Assembly (NCBI GenBank): GCA_946528555.1
Contig: CAMMYS010000015.1
Coordinates: forward strand, 1 to 64,000
Direction: 5' to 3'
DNA from: an uncultured Mycoplasmatota bacterium
Lineage (GTDB): Bacteria; Bacillota_I; Bacilli_A; RF39; UBA660
DNA length: 64,000 nt
Notes under the pieces: model-generated
What the model was told of the DNA's origin: nothing
Databases searched by the model: none
The model's input: only the letters and a program-made list of their open reading frames with translations
In this document: one piece after another, positions 34,744 to 42,938 of the stretch
Layout of the letters: each line of letters opens with the position of its first letter
How positions within the stretch are numbered: the stretch's first letter is position 1
Position numbers and translations under genes: made by a program

Positions 34744-35409
34744 TTTTTCTTCTAGAATATCTCTATGGAATAGAGCAGCAAGTGCTCCACCAACTAGTGG
34801 TGCTAGAATGAATACCCAAACTTGTCTTGTAGCTTCTCCACCTTGAATAATTGCTGGTGCTAAACTTCTTGCTGGGTTTACTGATGTTCCTGTAATACCA
34901 ATTCCGATTAAATGAACTAATACTAAAGTAAGACCAATAACGATTCCTGCAACACTACCATTTTCTTTTTTACTTGTAACACCAAGTATTGCTAGTACAA
35001 AGAAGAATGTTAATATTACTTCAGTTAAGAAAGCAACAACAGCAGTTACTTCATTACCATTTGCTAGTGTAGAACCAAATCCATTAGCCCCTAGTGCACT
35101 AAAGTCACCTAAGATATATCCAAGAACTAATGAACCAGCGAATGCTCCAAGACATTGAGATACGATGTATCCCCAAAAGTCTTTAGCAGATATTCTTTTT
35201 GTTATTAACATAGCTAGTGATACTGCTGGATTAATATGGCAACCTGAAACATTACCAATTGAATAAGCCATTGCTACTATTACTAAACCAAAAGCTAATG
35301 CAGTAGCAACAACGCCAGCTGGAGTAGAACATCCAACTACAACAGCAACTCCACAAGCAAGAAATGTTAATGCAAAAGTACCTACAAATTCTGAAACGTA
35401 TTTCTTCAT
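34741..35409 (-). CDS. aqpZ: Aquaporin / glycerol facilitator family channel
   Basis: 222 aa, six helices, with both NPA boxes intact (GCHINPAVSLAML and TSVNPARSLAP). The short loops and length favour an AqpZ-like water channel over GlpF, which is usually longer. AAGGAGGA precedes ATG 35409. It is the only clear protein gene on the - strand in the window and has its own consensus promoter. Confidence 0.93.
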   Translation of the reverse strand: MKKYVSEFVGTFALTFLACGVAVVVGCSTPAGVVATALAFGLVIVAMAYSIGNVSGCHINPAVSLAMLITKRISAKDFWGYIVSQCLGAFAGSLVLGYILGDFSALGANGFGSTLANGNEVTAVVAFLTEVILTFFFVLAILGVTSKKENGSVAGIVIGLTLVLVHLIGIGITGTSVNPARSLAPAIIQGGEATRQVWVFILAPLVGGALAALFHRDILEEK

Positions 35410-35426
35410 ATATCCTCCTTAATTCA

Positions 35427-35455
35427 ATTATAAAAAATATAAATAAATTTGTCAA
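35427..35455 (-). promoter_or_regulatory. Consensus promoter of aqpZ
   Basis: On the - strand TTGACA (complement of 35450-35455), 17 bases, TATAAT (complement of 35427-35432): a perfect sigma-A type promoter. Confidence 0.88.
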
Positions 35456-35463
35456 AAATTTGA

Positions 35464-35469
35464 TATAAT
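35464..35469 (+). promoter_or_regulatory. -10 element of glf, back to back with the aqpZ promoter
   Basis: TATAAT lies 19 bases before GTG 35488 and only nine bases from the aqpZ -35; no good -35 on this strand. Confidence 0.5.
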
Positions 35470-35487
35470 ATTTTCAGGTGATGACGA

Positions 35488-36594
35488 GTGAAAAAATATG
35501 ATTATTTAGTAGTAGGATCTGGTTTATTTGGATCTACTTTTGCTAACCTTGCTAAAAAGGATGGTAAGAAAGTTTTAGTTATTGAAAAAAGAGACCATAT
35601 TGGAGGAAATATTTATACTGAAAATATTGAAGGAATTAATGTTCATAAATATGGTGCTCATATATTTCATACTGATTATAAAGATGTTTGGGATTATGTA
35701 AACTCATTTATTGAATTTAATAGATATACTAATAGTCCTGTTGCTAGATATCATGATGAAGTATATAATTTACCTTTTAATATGAATACATTTTCTAAGA
35801 TATGGAAAGATGTAATAACACCAGAAGATGCTTTAAGACATATTAATAAAGAAAAGAAAGAAATAAAAGGTGAACCTAAAAATCTTGAAGAACAAGCTAT
35901 TTCTTTAGTAGGTAGAACTATATATGAAAAGTTAATTAAATGTTATACTGAAAAACAATGGAATAGGGATTGTAAAGATTTACCATCTTTTATAATTAAA
36001 AGATTACCTGTTAGACTTACATATGATAATAATTATTTTAATGATAAATATCAAGGAATACCTATTGGTGGATATACTTTATTAATTGAAAGAATGTTAG
36101 ATGGTATTGAAGTTAAACTTAATACTGATTATTTAAGTGATAAAAAACATTTTGATTCTCTTGCTGATAAAGTTATTTATACTGGTCCAATTGATGAGTA
36201 TTTTGATTATAAACTTGGTAAGTTAGAGTGGAGAAGTCTAAGATTTGAAGATAAAATATATGATACAGATAATTATCAAGGAAATGCAGTTATAAATTAT
36301 ACAAGTCATGACGTTGAATATACAAGAAGTATTGAACATAAACATTTTGAGTTTGTAACTGATAATGAACGTACTATTGTTACATATGAATATCCTTGTG
36401 ATTATAAAGATGGTATGGAAAAATATTATACTGTTAATGATGAAAAGAATAACGCTCTTGCTGATAAGTATAAAGAACTAGTTTCTAAAGAGAAAAAAGT
36501 TATATTTGGTGGTAGACTTGCCGAATATAAATATTATGATATGGATGATGTTATTAAACGTGCTATGGAAGAATATGAAATATTGAATAAGTAA
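35488..36594 (+). CDS. glf: UDP-galactopyranose mutase
   Basis: 368 aa with GTG start behind AGGTGATG. FAD-binding GSGLFGSTFANLA and IEKRDHIGGNIYTE, then HKYGAHIFHT, FNRYTNSPVARY, YTEKQWNRD, and the C-terminal FGGRLAEYKYYDMDDVI are diagnostic. It converts UDP-Galp to UDP-Galf, implying a galactofuranose-containing glycan. It stands with a flippase and a VanZ protein, apart from the main cassette. Confidence 0.95.
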   Translation: MKKYDYLVVGSGLFGSTFANLAKKDGKKVLVIEKRDHIGGNIYTENIEGINVHKYGAHIFHTDYKDVWDYVNSFIEFNRYTNSPVARYHDEVYNLPFNMNTFSKIWKDVITPEDALRHINKEKKEIKGEPKNLEEQAISLVGRTIYEKLIKCYTEKQWNRDCKDLPSFIIKRLPVRLTYDNNYFNDKYQGIPIGGYTLLIERMLDGIEVKLNTDYLSDKKHFDSLADKVIYTGPIDEYFDYKLGKLEWRSLRFEDKIYDTDNYQGNAVINYTSHDVEYTRSIEHKHFEFVTDNERTIVTYEYPCDYKDGMEKYYTVNDEKNNALADKYKELVSKEKKVIFGGRLAEYKYYDMDDVIKRAMEEYEILNK

Positions 36595-36605
36595 TATTTA
36601 AATGT

Positions 36606-36611
36606 TATAAT
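36606..36611 (+). promoter_or_regulatory. Extended -10 of the flippase gene
   Basis: TGT then TATAAT, 17 bases before ATG 36629. Confidence 0.5.
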
Positions 36612-36628
36612 GTACTGGCAGGTGAGTA

Positions 36629-38080
36629 ATGAAAAAAAAGGTCCATAAAAACTCTGTTAAAATTAATTATGTTTATAACATGGGTTATCAATTATTAATT
36701 TTAATAATGCCACTAATTACAACACCTTACGTATCACGTATATTAGGTGCTGATGGTATTGGAATATCTGGGTATACTATTTCTATAGTTACCTATTTTG
36801 TTTTGTTTGGATCTTTAGGAATATCTATTTATGGTCAAAGAGAAATAGCATATTATCAAAATGATAAAAAAGAAAGAAGTAAAATATTCTTTGAATTAAT
36901 TTCTCTTAAATTGATATCTATGACTATATCAATGATATTATTTTATTTATTTTTTGCTAGAAGTGGAAATTATTCTGCTTATTATAAAATCTTATTACTT
37001 GAGATGGTAGCTAATGTATTTGATATAGTTTGGTTTTATCAAGGAATGGAAAGATTTAAAAAGACTACTCTTAGAAATGGTTTTATTAAAGCATTAAGTG
37101 TAGTTGCTATTTTTATGTTTGTTAAAAAAGAAAGTGATATAACTAATTATTTATATATATATTCATTAACTACTTTATTTAGTAATTTATCTTTATGGAT
37201 TAAAGTTAATAAATATATTGAATTACCTGAAAAGTTAAATGTTTTTAGACATTTAAAAAACACTATTTATCTTTTTATACCACAAGTTGCTATTCAAGTA
37301 TATACTGTTTTAGATAAAACAATGATTGGTAGTATTTTAGGAGATATGAGTGAAGTTGGTTATTATGAACAAGTACAAAAGATAATAAAAGTATCTTTAG
37401 TAATTGTTACTTCTATGGGTACTGCTATGCTTCCTAGAATAGCTAATTGTTATGCAACAAAAGAAAAAGAAAAGATTAAAGAATATATTAATAAAGCATT
37501 TAGTTTTTCATTGTTATTTTCAATTCCTATGGCATTTGGAATGATTGCTATTGCATCTAAATTTGTTCCATCTTTCTTTGGACCAGATTTTTATCCTGGA
37601 ATTCCTTTAATGCAAATAATGAGTGTTATAACAATATTTATTAGTTTAAGTAATGTAATTGGTATTCAATATTTATTACCAACTAAAAAAGAAAAATATT
37701 ATACAATATCTGTTATAGTAGGAGCAGTTATTAATTTAATACTTAATTATTTCTTAATTAAATGTTATAAGTCTTTAGGAGCAGCTATTGCTACTGTAAT
37801 AGCAGAGTTCATAGTAACAACTATACAATTCTATTTTGTTAGAAAAGAATTTAAATTTACTGAAGTTATTAAATTATCTAAGAATTATTTAATAGCTGGT
37901 TTAGTTATGTTTATAATAGTTAGTTTAATTAATCAAACAGAAATATTTATAAGAAGTATTACTATTATTATTGAATCTTGTATAGGAGTTTTAATATATG
38001 TATTAATGTTATATTTACTTAAAGATAATTTCTTTATTGATACATATAAAAGTTTAAAAAAGTTAATATTTAAGAAATGA
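36629..38080 (+). CDS. Polysaccharide flippase (MOP superfamily, Wzx/RfbX-like)
   Basis: 483 aa with 12 or more hydrophobic segments behind AGGTGAG. N-terminal INYVYNMGYQLLILIMPLIT then PYVSRILGADGIGISGYT is the classic start of Gram-positive oligosaccharide flippases; VYTVLDKTMIGSILG and MGTAMLPRIAN also fit. It would flip an undecaprenyl-PP-linked unit, perhaps one with Galf from the glf product. No Wzy-like polymerase is next to it. Confidence 0.9.
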   Translation: MKKKVHKNSVKINYVYNMGYQLLILIMPLITTPYVSRILGADGIGISGYTISIVTYFVLFGSLGISIYGQREIAYYQNDKKERSKIFFELISLKLISMTISMILFYLFFARSGNYSAYYKILLLEMVANVFDIVWFYQGMERFKKTTLRNGFIKALSVVAIFMFVKKESDITNYLYIYSLTTLFSNLSLWIKVNKYIELPEKLNVFRHLKNTIYLFIPQVAIQVYTVLDKTMIGSILGDMSEVGYYEQVQKIIKVSLVIVTSMGTAMLPRIANCYATKEKEKIKEYINKAFSFSLLFSIPMAFGMIAIASKFVPSFFGPDFYPGIPLMQIMSVITIFISLSNVIGIQYLLPTKKEKYYTISVIVGAVINLILNYFLIKCYKSLGAAIATVIAEFIVTTIQFYFVRKEFKFTEVIKLSKNYLIAGLVMFIIVSLINQTEIFIRSITIIIESCIGVLIYVLMLYLLKDNFFIDTYKSLKKLIFKK

Positions 38081-38553
38081 AAAAGTATATCTTATTATTT
38101 TTAGTTATTTTATGGATGGGTATTATATTTTATTTTAGTAATATGGTTTCATATAAATCAGATGAAAAGAGTGATCAAGTAATTGATTCTACTGTTATTA
38201 AAATAGCAAAGTTTTTTAAAAGTGATATTACTTTAGAAGAACAAGATATAATTTATAGATATAGTATTTATCCTGTAAGAAAATATGCTCATGTATTTGA
38301 GTATTTTGTTTTGTTTGTTTTATTATTTTTATATTTAGATTGTTATAAAATAAGTTTTAAAAATAAACTTATATATGCTTTGATTATTAGTATACTCTAT
38401 GCATGTAGTGATGAAGTGCATCAATTATTTGTAGAGGGTAGAGATGGAAGAGTCATTGATGTAATAATTGATTCATGTGGATCTTTTATTGGATTAGTAT
38501 TATGTTATTTTATTAAAAGAAAAAAGTGCAAAAACACTTGTTTGTGTTCATAA
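38077..38553 (+). CDS. VanZ-like family membrane protein
   Basis: 158 aa, ATGA overlap with the flippase. The pattern MGIIFYFSNM at the start, then YPVRKYAHVFEYFVLFVLL, SILYACSDEVHQLFVEGRDGRVIDVIIDSCGS, is the VanZ signature including the conserved His/Asp/Glu residues of the EVHQ..GR region. Four helices. Function of most VanZ proteins is unknown. Confidence 0.9.
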   Translation: MKKYILLFLVILWMGIIFYFSNMVSYKSDEKSDQVIDSTVIKIAKFFKSDITLEEQDIIYRYSIYPVRKYAHVFEYFVLFVLLFLYLDCYKISFKNKLIYALIISILYACSDEVHQLFVEGRDGRVIDVIIDSCGSFIGLVLCYFIKRKKCKNTCLCS

Positions 38554-38566
38554 ACAATGATATAAT
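38538..38566 (+). promoter_or_regulatory. Promoter of the orphan leader RNA
   Basis: TTGTTT at 38538-38543, a 17-base spacer, TATAAT at 38561-38566. The -35 lies in the last vanZ-like codons. Confidence 0.65.
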
Positions 38567-38572
38567 TAATTT

Positions 38573-38698
38573 GTATTAACTAACTTGACTAAGTGTTAGT
38601 ATGACAATTAGGTCGACTAGGGTTTTCTTTTTAGGTCAAGATAAAAAGATTGCACGCATGCGGAGATATTTCTCGAAAGAGAGATATCTCCTTTTTTT
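38573..38698 (+). ncRNA. Structured leader or small RNA of unknown class ahead of dinD remnant / RhuM-Fic
   Basis: From the predicted start, a closing stem CTTGAC (38584-38589) / GTCAAG (38635-38640) encloses a hairpin CTAA-GTG-TTAG and a second weak one. Then comes a purine-rich linker with TGCACGCATGCG (38651-38662) and a strong terminator (38662-38698). Downstream, AAGGAGGTGAT (38704-38714), a near-perfect anti-16S match, precedes nine sense codons without an ATG. This could be a riboswitch-type attenuator or a free-standing sRNA. I could not match it to a known class. Confidence 0.5.
38662..38698 (+). terminator. Strong intrinsic terminator of the leader RNA
   Basis: GGAGATATTTCTC / GAGAGATATCTCC (one T-G pair) closed by a GAAA tetraloop and followed by seven T residues. 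Confidence 0.92.
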
Positions 38699-38862
38699 GT
38701 TATAAGGAGGTGATTATAAAAGCTGGATTATTTTTTAATTATTAATATTTGAAAGGAGGAATAATATGAATGAATTAGATATTAATAATAATGTATTTGA
38801 ACAAATAAAACATATTAATAAAGCAAAGTTAGCATGTGAACATAGTCCATATGTTATAGAAG

Positions 38863-38890
38863 ACCATTTTGTCGGCAGCGACAAAATGGT
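38863..38890. repeat. In-frame 12-bp hairpin in the dinD remnant
   Basis: ACCATTTTGTCG (38863-38874) and CGACAAAATGGT (38879-38890) around a GCAG loop, coding the HFVGSDKMV segment. Confidence 0.95.
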
Positions 38891-38978
38891 TAAAACTGGA
38901 GATTCTATAAGGAAAATTAATGATTACAAATTATCTAGATATGCATGCAATAATAGTTCAATAAAAGAAACTGAACAC

Positions 38979-38996
38979 TTTCCTGAGGTCAGGAAA
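38979..38996. repeat. Second hairpin in the dinD remnant
   Basis: TTTCCTGA / TCAGGAAA around GG, at the joint between the central DinD piece and the RKPII piece. Confidence 0.9.
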
Positions 38997-39096
38997 CCGA
39001 TAATAGGTGGAACAATGCCAGAAGATTTGCCAACACCAAAGAAAAGTATTAAACAAATTGAAAAAGAAAAATATATGATAAAGGAGAGTGAATTAA

Positions 39097-40026
39097 ATGA
39101 AAAATGAAATTGTTATTTTTGAAAATCAAAATGTAAAATTAGAAGTAAATATGAATGATGAGACTGTGTGGTTGACACAGGATCAAATGGCCAAATTATT
39201 TGAAAGGGATGTCGCTGTTATTTCAAGACATATTAATAATATTTTTAAGGATGAAGAACTTGAAGAAAAAAGCAATTTGCAAAAAATGCAAATTGCTAAT
39301 TCAGATAAGCCAGTAAAAATATATAGTCTAGATGTTATAATTGGAGTTGGTTATAGGGTCAAATCTAAAAATGGTATTATCTTTAGAAAATGGGCAACTA
39401 GTGTTCTTAAAGAATATATGTTAAAAGGTGTTGCTATTAATCAAAAAAGATTAGAGTTCTTGGAAAAAAGTGTTAAATTAATTGAGATTGCTAATAGAGG
39501 AAACGATAGGATATCTGATAGTGAAGCTAAGGATATTTTGTATGTGATAGGTGAATATACAAAATCTCTTGATTTATTAGATAATTATGATCATAGAAAC
39601 TTATCTAAAATTAAAGGTAATATAGATGATAGAATTATTAATTATAATGATTGTATTGATGTAATTAAAAAACTTAAATTTGGTAATAATAGTAATATAT
39701 TTGGTCTTGAAAGAAATCATGGATTAGAATCAATATTAAATGATATTTATTTAACATTTGATGGTAAAGATGTATATGAAAGTATTGAATTAAAAGCATG
39801 TAATTTTTTATATACATTGATTAAAAATCATCCATTCATTGATGGCAATAAAAGAATAGCTGCTACATTATTTATATACTTTTTAAATTATTATAGTATT
39901 TTGTATAAAGATGGTAAAAAGGTTATTGATAATAATACTTTAACTGCTATGACATTATTAATAGCTGAATCTAATCCAAAAGAAAAAGAAATAATAATTG
40001 ATTTAGTGATGAATTTTTTATGTTAA
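39097..40026 (+). CDS. RhuM-family N-terminal domain fused to Fic/Doc domain
   Basis: 309 aa. Residues 1-115 are the RhuM domain (VWLTQDQMAKLFERDVAVIS, LDVIIGVGYRVKSKNGIIFR, WATSVLKEYMLKG). Residues about 205-309 form a Fic/Doc fold with HPFIDGNKRIAA (about 244-255). The motif ends NKR, as in Doc, rather than NGR of AMP-transferring Fic enzymes, so kinase-like or other nucleotidyl chemistry is possible. The partner upstream is a dinD remnant, not a typical Phd antitoxin. A perfect 11-bp hairpin sits in the RhuM part. Confidence 0.85.
   Translation: MKNEIVIFENQNVKLEVNMNDETVWLTQDQMAKLFERDVAVISRHINNIFKDEELEEKSNLQKMQIANSDKPVKIYSLDVIIGVGYRVKSKNGIIFRKWATSVLKEYMLKGVAINQKRLEFLEKSVKLIEIANRGNDRISDSEAKDILYVIGEYTKSLDLLDNYDHRNLSKIKGNIDDRIINYNDCIDVIKKLKFGNNSNIFGLERNHGLESILNDIYLTFDGKDVYESIELKACNFLYTLIKNHPFIDGNKRIAATLFIYFLNYYSILYKDGKKVIDNNTLTAMTLLIAESNPKEKEIIIDLVMNFLC
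39271..39297. repeat. In-frame 11-bp hairpin in the RhuM-Fic gene
   Basis: AGCAATTTGCA (39271-39281) and TGCAAATTGCT (39287-39297) around five A, coding SNLQKMQIA, a segment just before the conserved SDKPV. Confidence 0.95.
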
Positions 40027-40034
40027 TTTAAAAT

Positions 40035-40066
40035 GTAAATATTGTAAAAAATATTTACTTTTTTTT
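40035..40066 (+). terminator. Intrinsic terminator
   Basis: GTAAATATT / AATATTTAC stem, GTAAAA loop, eight T residues. Confidence 0.88.
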
Positions 40067-40077
40067 AATGTTCATTA

Positions 40078-40083
40078 TATAAT
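40078..40083 (+). promoter_or_regulatory. -10 element of the TasA-SipW operon
   Basis: TATAAT 12 bases after the terminator T-run; AAGGAGGG (about 40099-40106) precedes ATG 40115. Confidence 0.5.
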
Positions 40084-40114
40084 TGTTATATATGATACAA
40101 GGAGGGTATTAAAT

Positions 40115-40705
40115 ATGAATAAAGAAGGAAGATTTCAAAATGTATTAATAATTTTACTAGCAGTTGCAGTTGTTGGTATGTCAATAGGTTTTGCCGCATT
40201 TTCAAGCCAATTAACTATTACTGGTAATGCAACATTTGAAAAAGCTAAATGGGAGGTAATTTGGGATAATACAACATTAGTTGAAACTGAAACTAATGCT
40301 ACTAACCAAGGTACAGTTGTTGTTGATAACAATAATATGAATGTAACTTATAATGTAACATTAAAACCTCATACAAGTTATAGTTTTACTGTTAATGCTA
40401 AAAACAATGGTACATTTGATGCTAAGTTAACTGGTATTACATTTACTGGAAAGACTCCAGCACAAATTGCTTCAGAATATAGTGGTAAAATTGGTTACAA
40501 GTTTACTTATGGTGGAGTAACTTATACTGATACAACTAATACTGCAGAATCTAATATTAAATTAGCTAAGAATGGTGGAACAGCTCCAGTTGTTGTTACA
40601 TTAGAATATCCATTACCAGAATCAGCTAGTAATTTACTTGCTAATGATGTTAATGTAAATCTTGGTGTACAATTAAATTATGAACCTGTAATTGAAAATA
40701 ACTAG
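40115..40705 (+). CDS. TasA/camelysin-like exported protein (SipW-dependent)
   Basis: 196 aa. The N-terminus has a basic start and a membrane helix (VLIILLAVAVVGMSIGFAAF) followed by SSQLTITGNATF, the arrangement of SipW-type signal peptides in TasA, TapA and camelysins. The mature part is all beta and Thr/Asn-rich with little charge, as expected of a fibre-forming matrix protein. It is followed by the cognate signal peptidase. No Cys. Assignment rests on signal type and context more than on a match of the mature domain. Confidence 0.72.
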   Translation: MNKEGRFQNVLIILLAVAVVGMSIGFAAFSSQLTITGNATFEKAKWEVIWDNTTLVETETNATNQGTVVVDNNNMNVTYNVTLKPHTSYSFTVNAKNNGTFDAKLTGITFTGKTPAQIASEYSGKIGYKFTYGGVTYTDTTNTAESNIKLAKNGGTAPVVVTLEYPLPESASNLLANDVNVNLGVQLNYEPVIENN

Positions 40706-40719
40706 GAAAAAACGATATT

Positions 40720-41871
40720 ATGAAAAACACAAATAAGATATATATATTAGTATCTTTACTAGGAGTGTTTTATCTAATCTATTTTATGGTTTTGGATAAA
40801 AAACTTACTAGTGCTACTAGTAATATAATACTTACAGTTTTTTGGATATTATTGTGTTTTTTATCATTAATTATGCTTAAATATCCAAAAGATAATTCTT
40901 TGTATAAGAGAAATGCTAACAAAATGGTTATTATATCTATAATGGCTACCTTGTTGGTTTCTTATCTTTTGGGTTTTTTTGTTGGATTTGGAAGAAATGG
41001 ATATATAACTAGTTTTAGTTTTTTGTTTAAATCTATGACACCTGTCTTATTGATTAAGATATGTAGAGAAGTAATAAGATATGTTACAGCTAAAAATAGT
41101 ACATTTAAAAAATTACCAATTGTTATAATTACTATTTTATTTATAATAATAGAAATAATAAGTGCATATATACCGTTGATAGATGCAGAACATGCCTTTT
41201 ATTTTATATGCATAACAGTACTTCCATGTATAGCAGAAAATATATTATGCAGTTATCTTGCATATAACTTTGGTTTGGATACAACATTATTATATGTGGT
41301 TCCATATACTATATATCCGTTTGTCTTACCATACATACCAGCACTTGGTAATTATATTAATTCAGTATTGTTTATATTATTACCATTTATGTTATATATG
41401 TTAACTATAAAGATAGTTAGATATCAAAATAAAGAAAAAGTTAGTTTAAAACAAAGTACAAAAAATTTATTTACAATTCCAATAATAGTATTTTTAGCAA
41501 CATTGGCTATATTAGTATCTGGATTTCTTAGATATAAATTAATAGCTATAGCAACTGATTCCATGAATCCTGTATTTTATAGAGGAGATGGAATTATTTA
41601 TGAAAATATTAAATATGTTGATAGAGTTGAAGTTGGAGATATATTAGTTTTTATGAATTCAGGTAAGATCATAACTCATAGAGTACTTGGTATAATTGAA
41701 TCACCTGATGGTAAAATATATAAAACTAAAGGTGATAACAACCCAACATATGATAGTTTCGATGTAGAAGAAAAAGATGGAATTGGAGTAGTAAAATATG
41801 TAGTCAAATATGTTGGTTTTCCAACAGTTTGGTTTAATGAAAATATAAAAAGAATAAGAATTAAGGGTTAG
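40720..41871 (+). CDS. SipW-type (S26B, ER-like) signal peptidase I with polytopic N-terminus
   Basis: 383 aa. About seven hydrophobic segments fill residues 8-265; the peptidase domain follows. The catalytic Ser is in ATDSMNPVFYRGDG (about residue 282) and the dyad partner is His in KIITHRVLGI (about 319), not Lys, which marks the ER/SipW branch. GDNNPTYDSFDV is the substrate-contact box. The N-terminal membrane array is far larger than in SipW itself and its role is unknown. It would process the TasA-like and probably the 806-aa protein. Confidence 0.88.
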   Translation: MKNTNKIYILVSLLGVFYLIYFMVLDKKLTSATSNIILTVFWILLCFLSLIMLKYPKDNSLYKRNANKMVIISIMATLLVSYLLGFFVGFGRNGYITSFSFLFKSMTPVLLIKICREVIRYVTAKNSTFKKLPIVIITILFIIIEIISAYIPLIDAEHAFYFICITVLPCIAENILCSYLAYNFGLDTTLLYVVPYTIYPFVLPYIPALGNYINSVLFILLPFMLYMLTIKIVRYQNKEKVSLKQSTKNLFTIPIIVFLATLAILVSGFLRYKLIAIATDSMNPVFYRGDGIIYENIKYVDRVEVGDILVFMNSGKIITHRVLGIIESPDGKIYKTKGDNNPTYDSFDVEEKDGIGVVKYVVKYVGFPTVWFNENIKRIRIKG

Positions 41872-41884
41872 GAGAGTGAATAAA

Positions 41885-42937
41885 ATGCATGATACTGCTA
41901 AATATGCAATTAAGTATTTATTGTTTACTATGCTTTCATGCATTTTTATTGTTGCTGGAGCATATTTTTATAAATTAACTAAAGCTCAAACTGTAATACA
42001 TAAAGTAGAATATGCTGAGAAGAGTTCTATTGACTATAGAGTATTCTTAAAAGAAAATAAGTTTTTTGAAGATAAGTATTTAACTAAACAAAATATAATT
42101 GATAATAATAGAGCTGTAGTTGCAGAATTAATTGATAAAATAAATATTAATTATAATTATGTATTAAGTTTTAGTGATAAAGTTAATGGAAAATATTCAT
42201 ATTATGTTAAAGCAGTAATTGAATCAAATGAAAGTGCTGGTTCTAAAAATTACTGGTCTAAAGAATATATATTAACTGAAAAGAAAACAAAAGATATTCA
42301 AAACGCTGATAGTGTAGTTGTACTAGAAAGTGTTGATGTAAGATACGATGAATATAATAAAATATTAAGTGCATGGAGAGATCTTGCTAATGTCTCTATG
42401 GATGGAAAATTAAAAGTAATTTTAGTATTTGAAAGTACTATTGGTAATCCAATATTACAAGAAAAATATCAAATAAATAATTCTGATATTAAATTAGAAT
42501 TACCTTTAAGCAAAGCAGCAACAGAAATTACTATTAATGAAAATTCTGATTCCAATACAAAAGCTATTGAAGAAAAAGAAAAAAGTGATGATTCTAAATA
42601 TATGAAATATAGAATTGGGGTAGTATTTTCTTTCTTAATAGCAGTAATGTTTATAATATTAATAGTAATAACAAGAAATAATCAAAAGAATGATAATAAA
42701 TATTATATAGAATTAAAGAGAATTTTAAGTACATATGATGGTATTATAGTAAATGTATCATCTCTTCCAGACTTAGATAAATTTAATGTTATAAAAGTTA
42801 GATCTTTTGATGAATTATTAGATGCTCATAGTGAAGTTAGACTTCCTATTAACTATTATCGTCAAAAGAATAAATCTACATTTATATTAGTTAATGATAC
42901 TATGTTATGGATGTATGTATTAAGAAATATAGATTAA
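41885..42937 (+). CDS. DUF5305 domain membrane protein
   Basis: 350 aa from ATG 41885; an in-frame GTG at 41876 abuts the AGGAGA site and is rejected. N-terminal helix (about 13-33), an outer domain beginning with the DUF5305-like VEYAEKSSIDYRVFLKENKFF and YNYVLSFSDKVNGKYSYYVKAVI, a second helix (about 225-247) and a cytoplasmic tail of about 100 residues. DUF5305 proteins commonly accompany SipW-type peptidases. A role in assembly or chaperoning of the fibre subunits is plausible but unproven. Confidence 0.75.
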   Translation: MHDTAKYAIKYLLFTMLSCIFIVAGAYFYKLTKAQTVIHKVEYAEKSSIDYRVFLKENKFFEDKYLTKQNIIDNNRAVVAELIDKININYNYVLSFSDKVNGKYSYYVKAVIESNESAGSKNYWSKEYILTEKKTKDIQNADSVVVLESVDVRYDEYNKILSAWRDLANVSMDGKLKVILVFESTIGNPILQEKYQINNSDIKLELPLSKAATEITINENSDSNTKAIEEKEKSDDSKYMKYRIGVVFSFLIAVMFIILIVITRNNQKNDNKYYIELKRILSTYDGIIVNVSSLPDLDKFNVIKVRSFDELLDAHSEVRLPINYYRQKNKSTFILVNDTMLWMYVLRNID

Positions 42938-42938
42938 A

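Larger units (their letters stand above)
38766..39107 (+). pseudogene. dinD remnant with internal deletions
   Basis: 113 aa open frame with a good AAAGGAGG site. The start (FEQIKHIN), middle (KAKLACEHSPYVIEDHF, DYKLSRYAC, RKPII) and end (GGTMPEDLPTPKKSIKQIEKEK) are all recognisable DinD pieces, but the linking regions, including WSARDL and most of the C-terminal half, are gone without breaking the frame. It overlaps the RhuM-Fic start by 11 bases. Whether the small product does anything is unknown. Two perfect hairpins lie within it. Confidence 0.8.

Noticed and set aside
38590..38662. Possible ykkC-type riboswitch because of CTAGGGTT and GCACGC
   Set aside because: The conserved 3' core of ykkC (ACGGxGGGA...AAAGCCCGGGAGA) is missing; only short matches remain.
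39097..40026. Standard AMP-transferring Fic enzyme
   Set aside because: The motif ends GNKR rather than GNGR, closer to Doc, so AMP transfer is not asserted.
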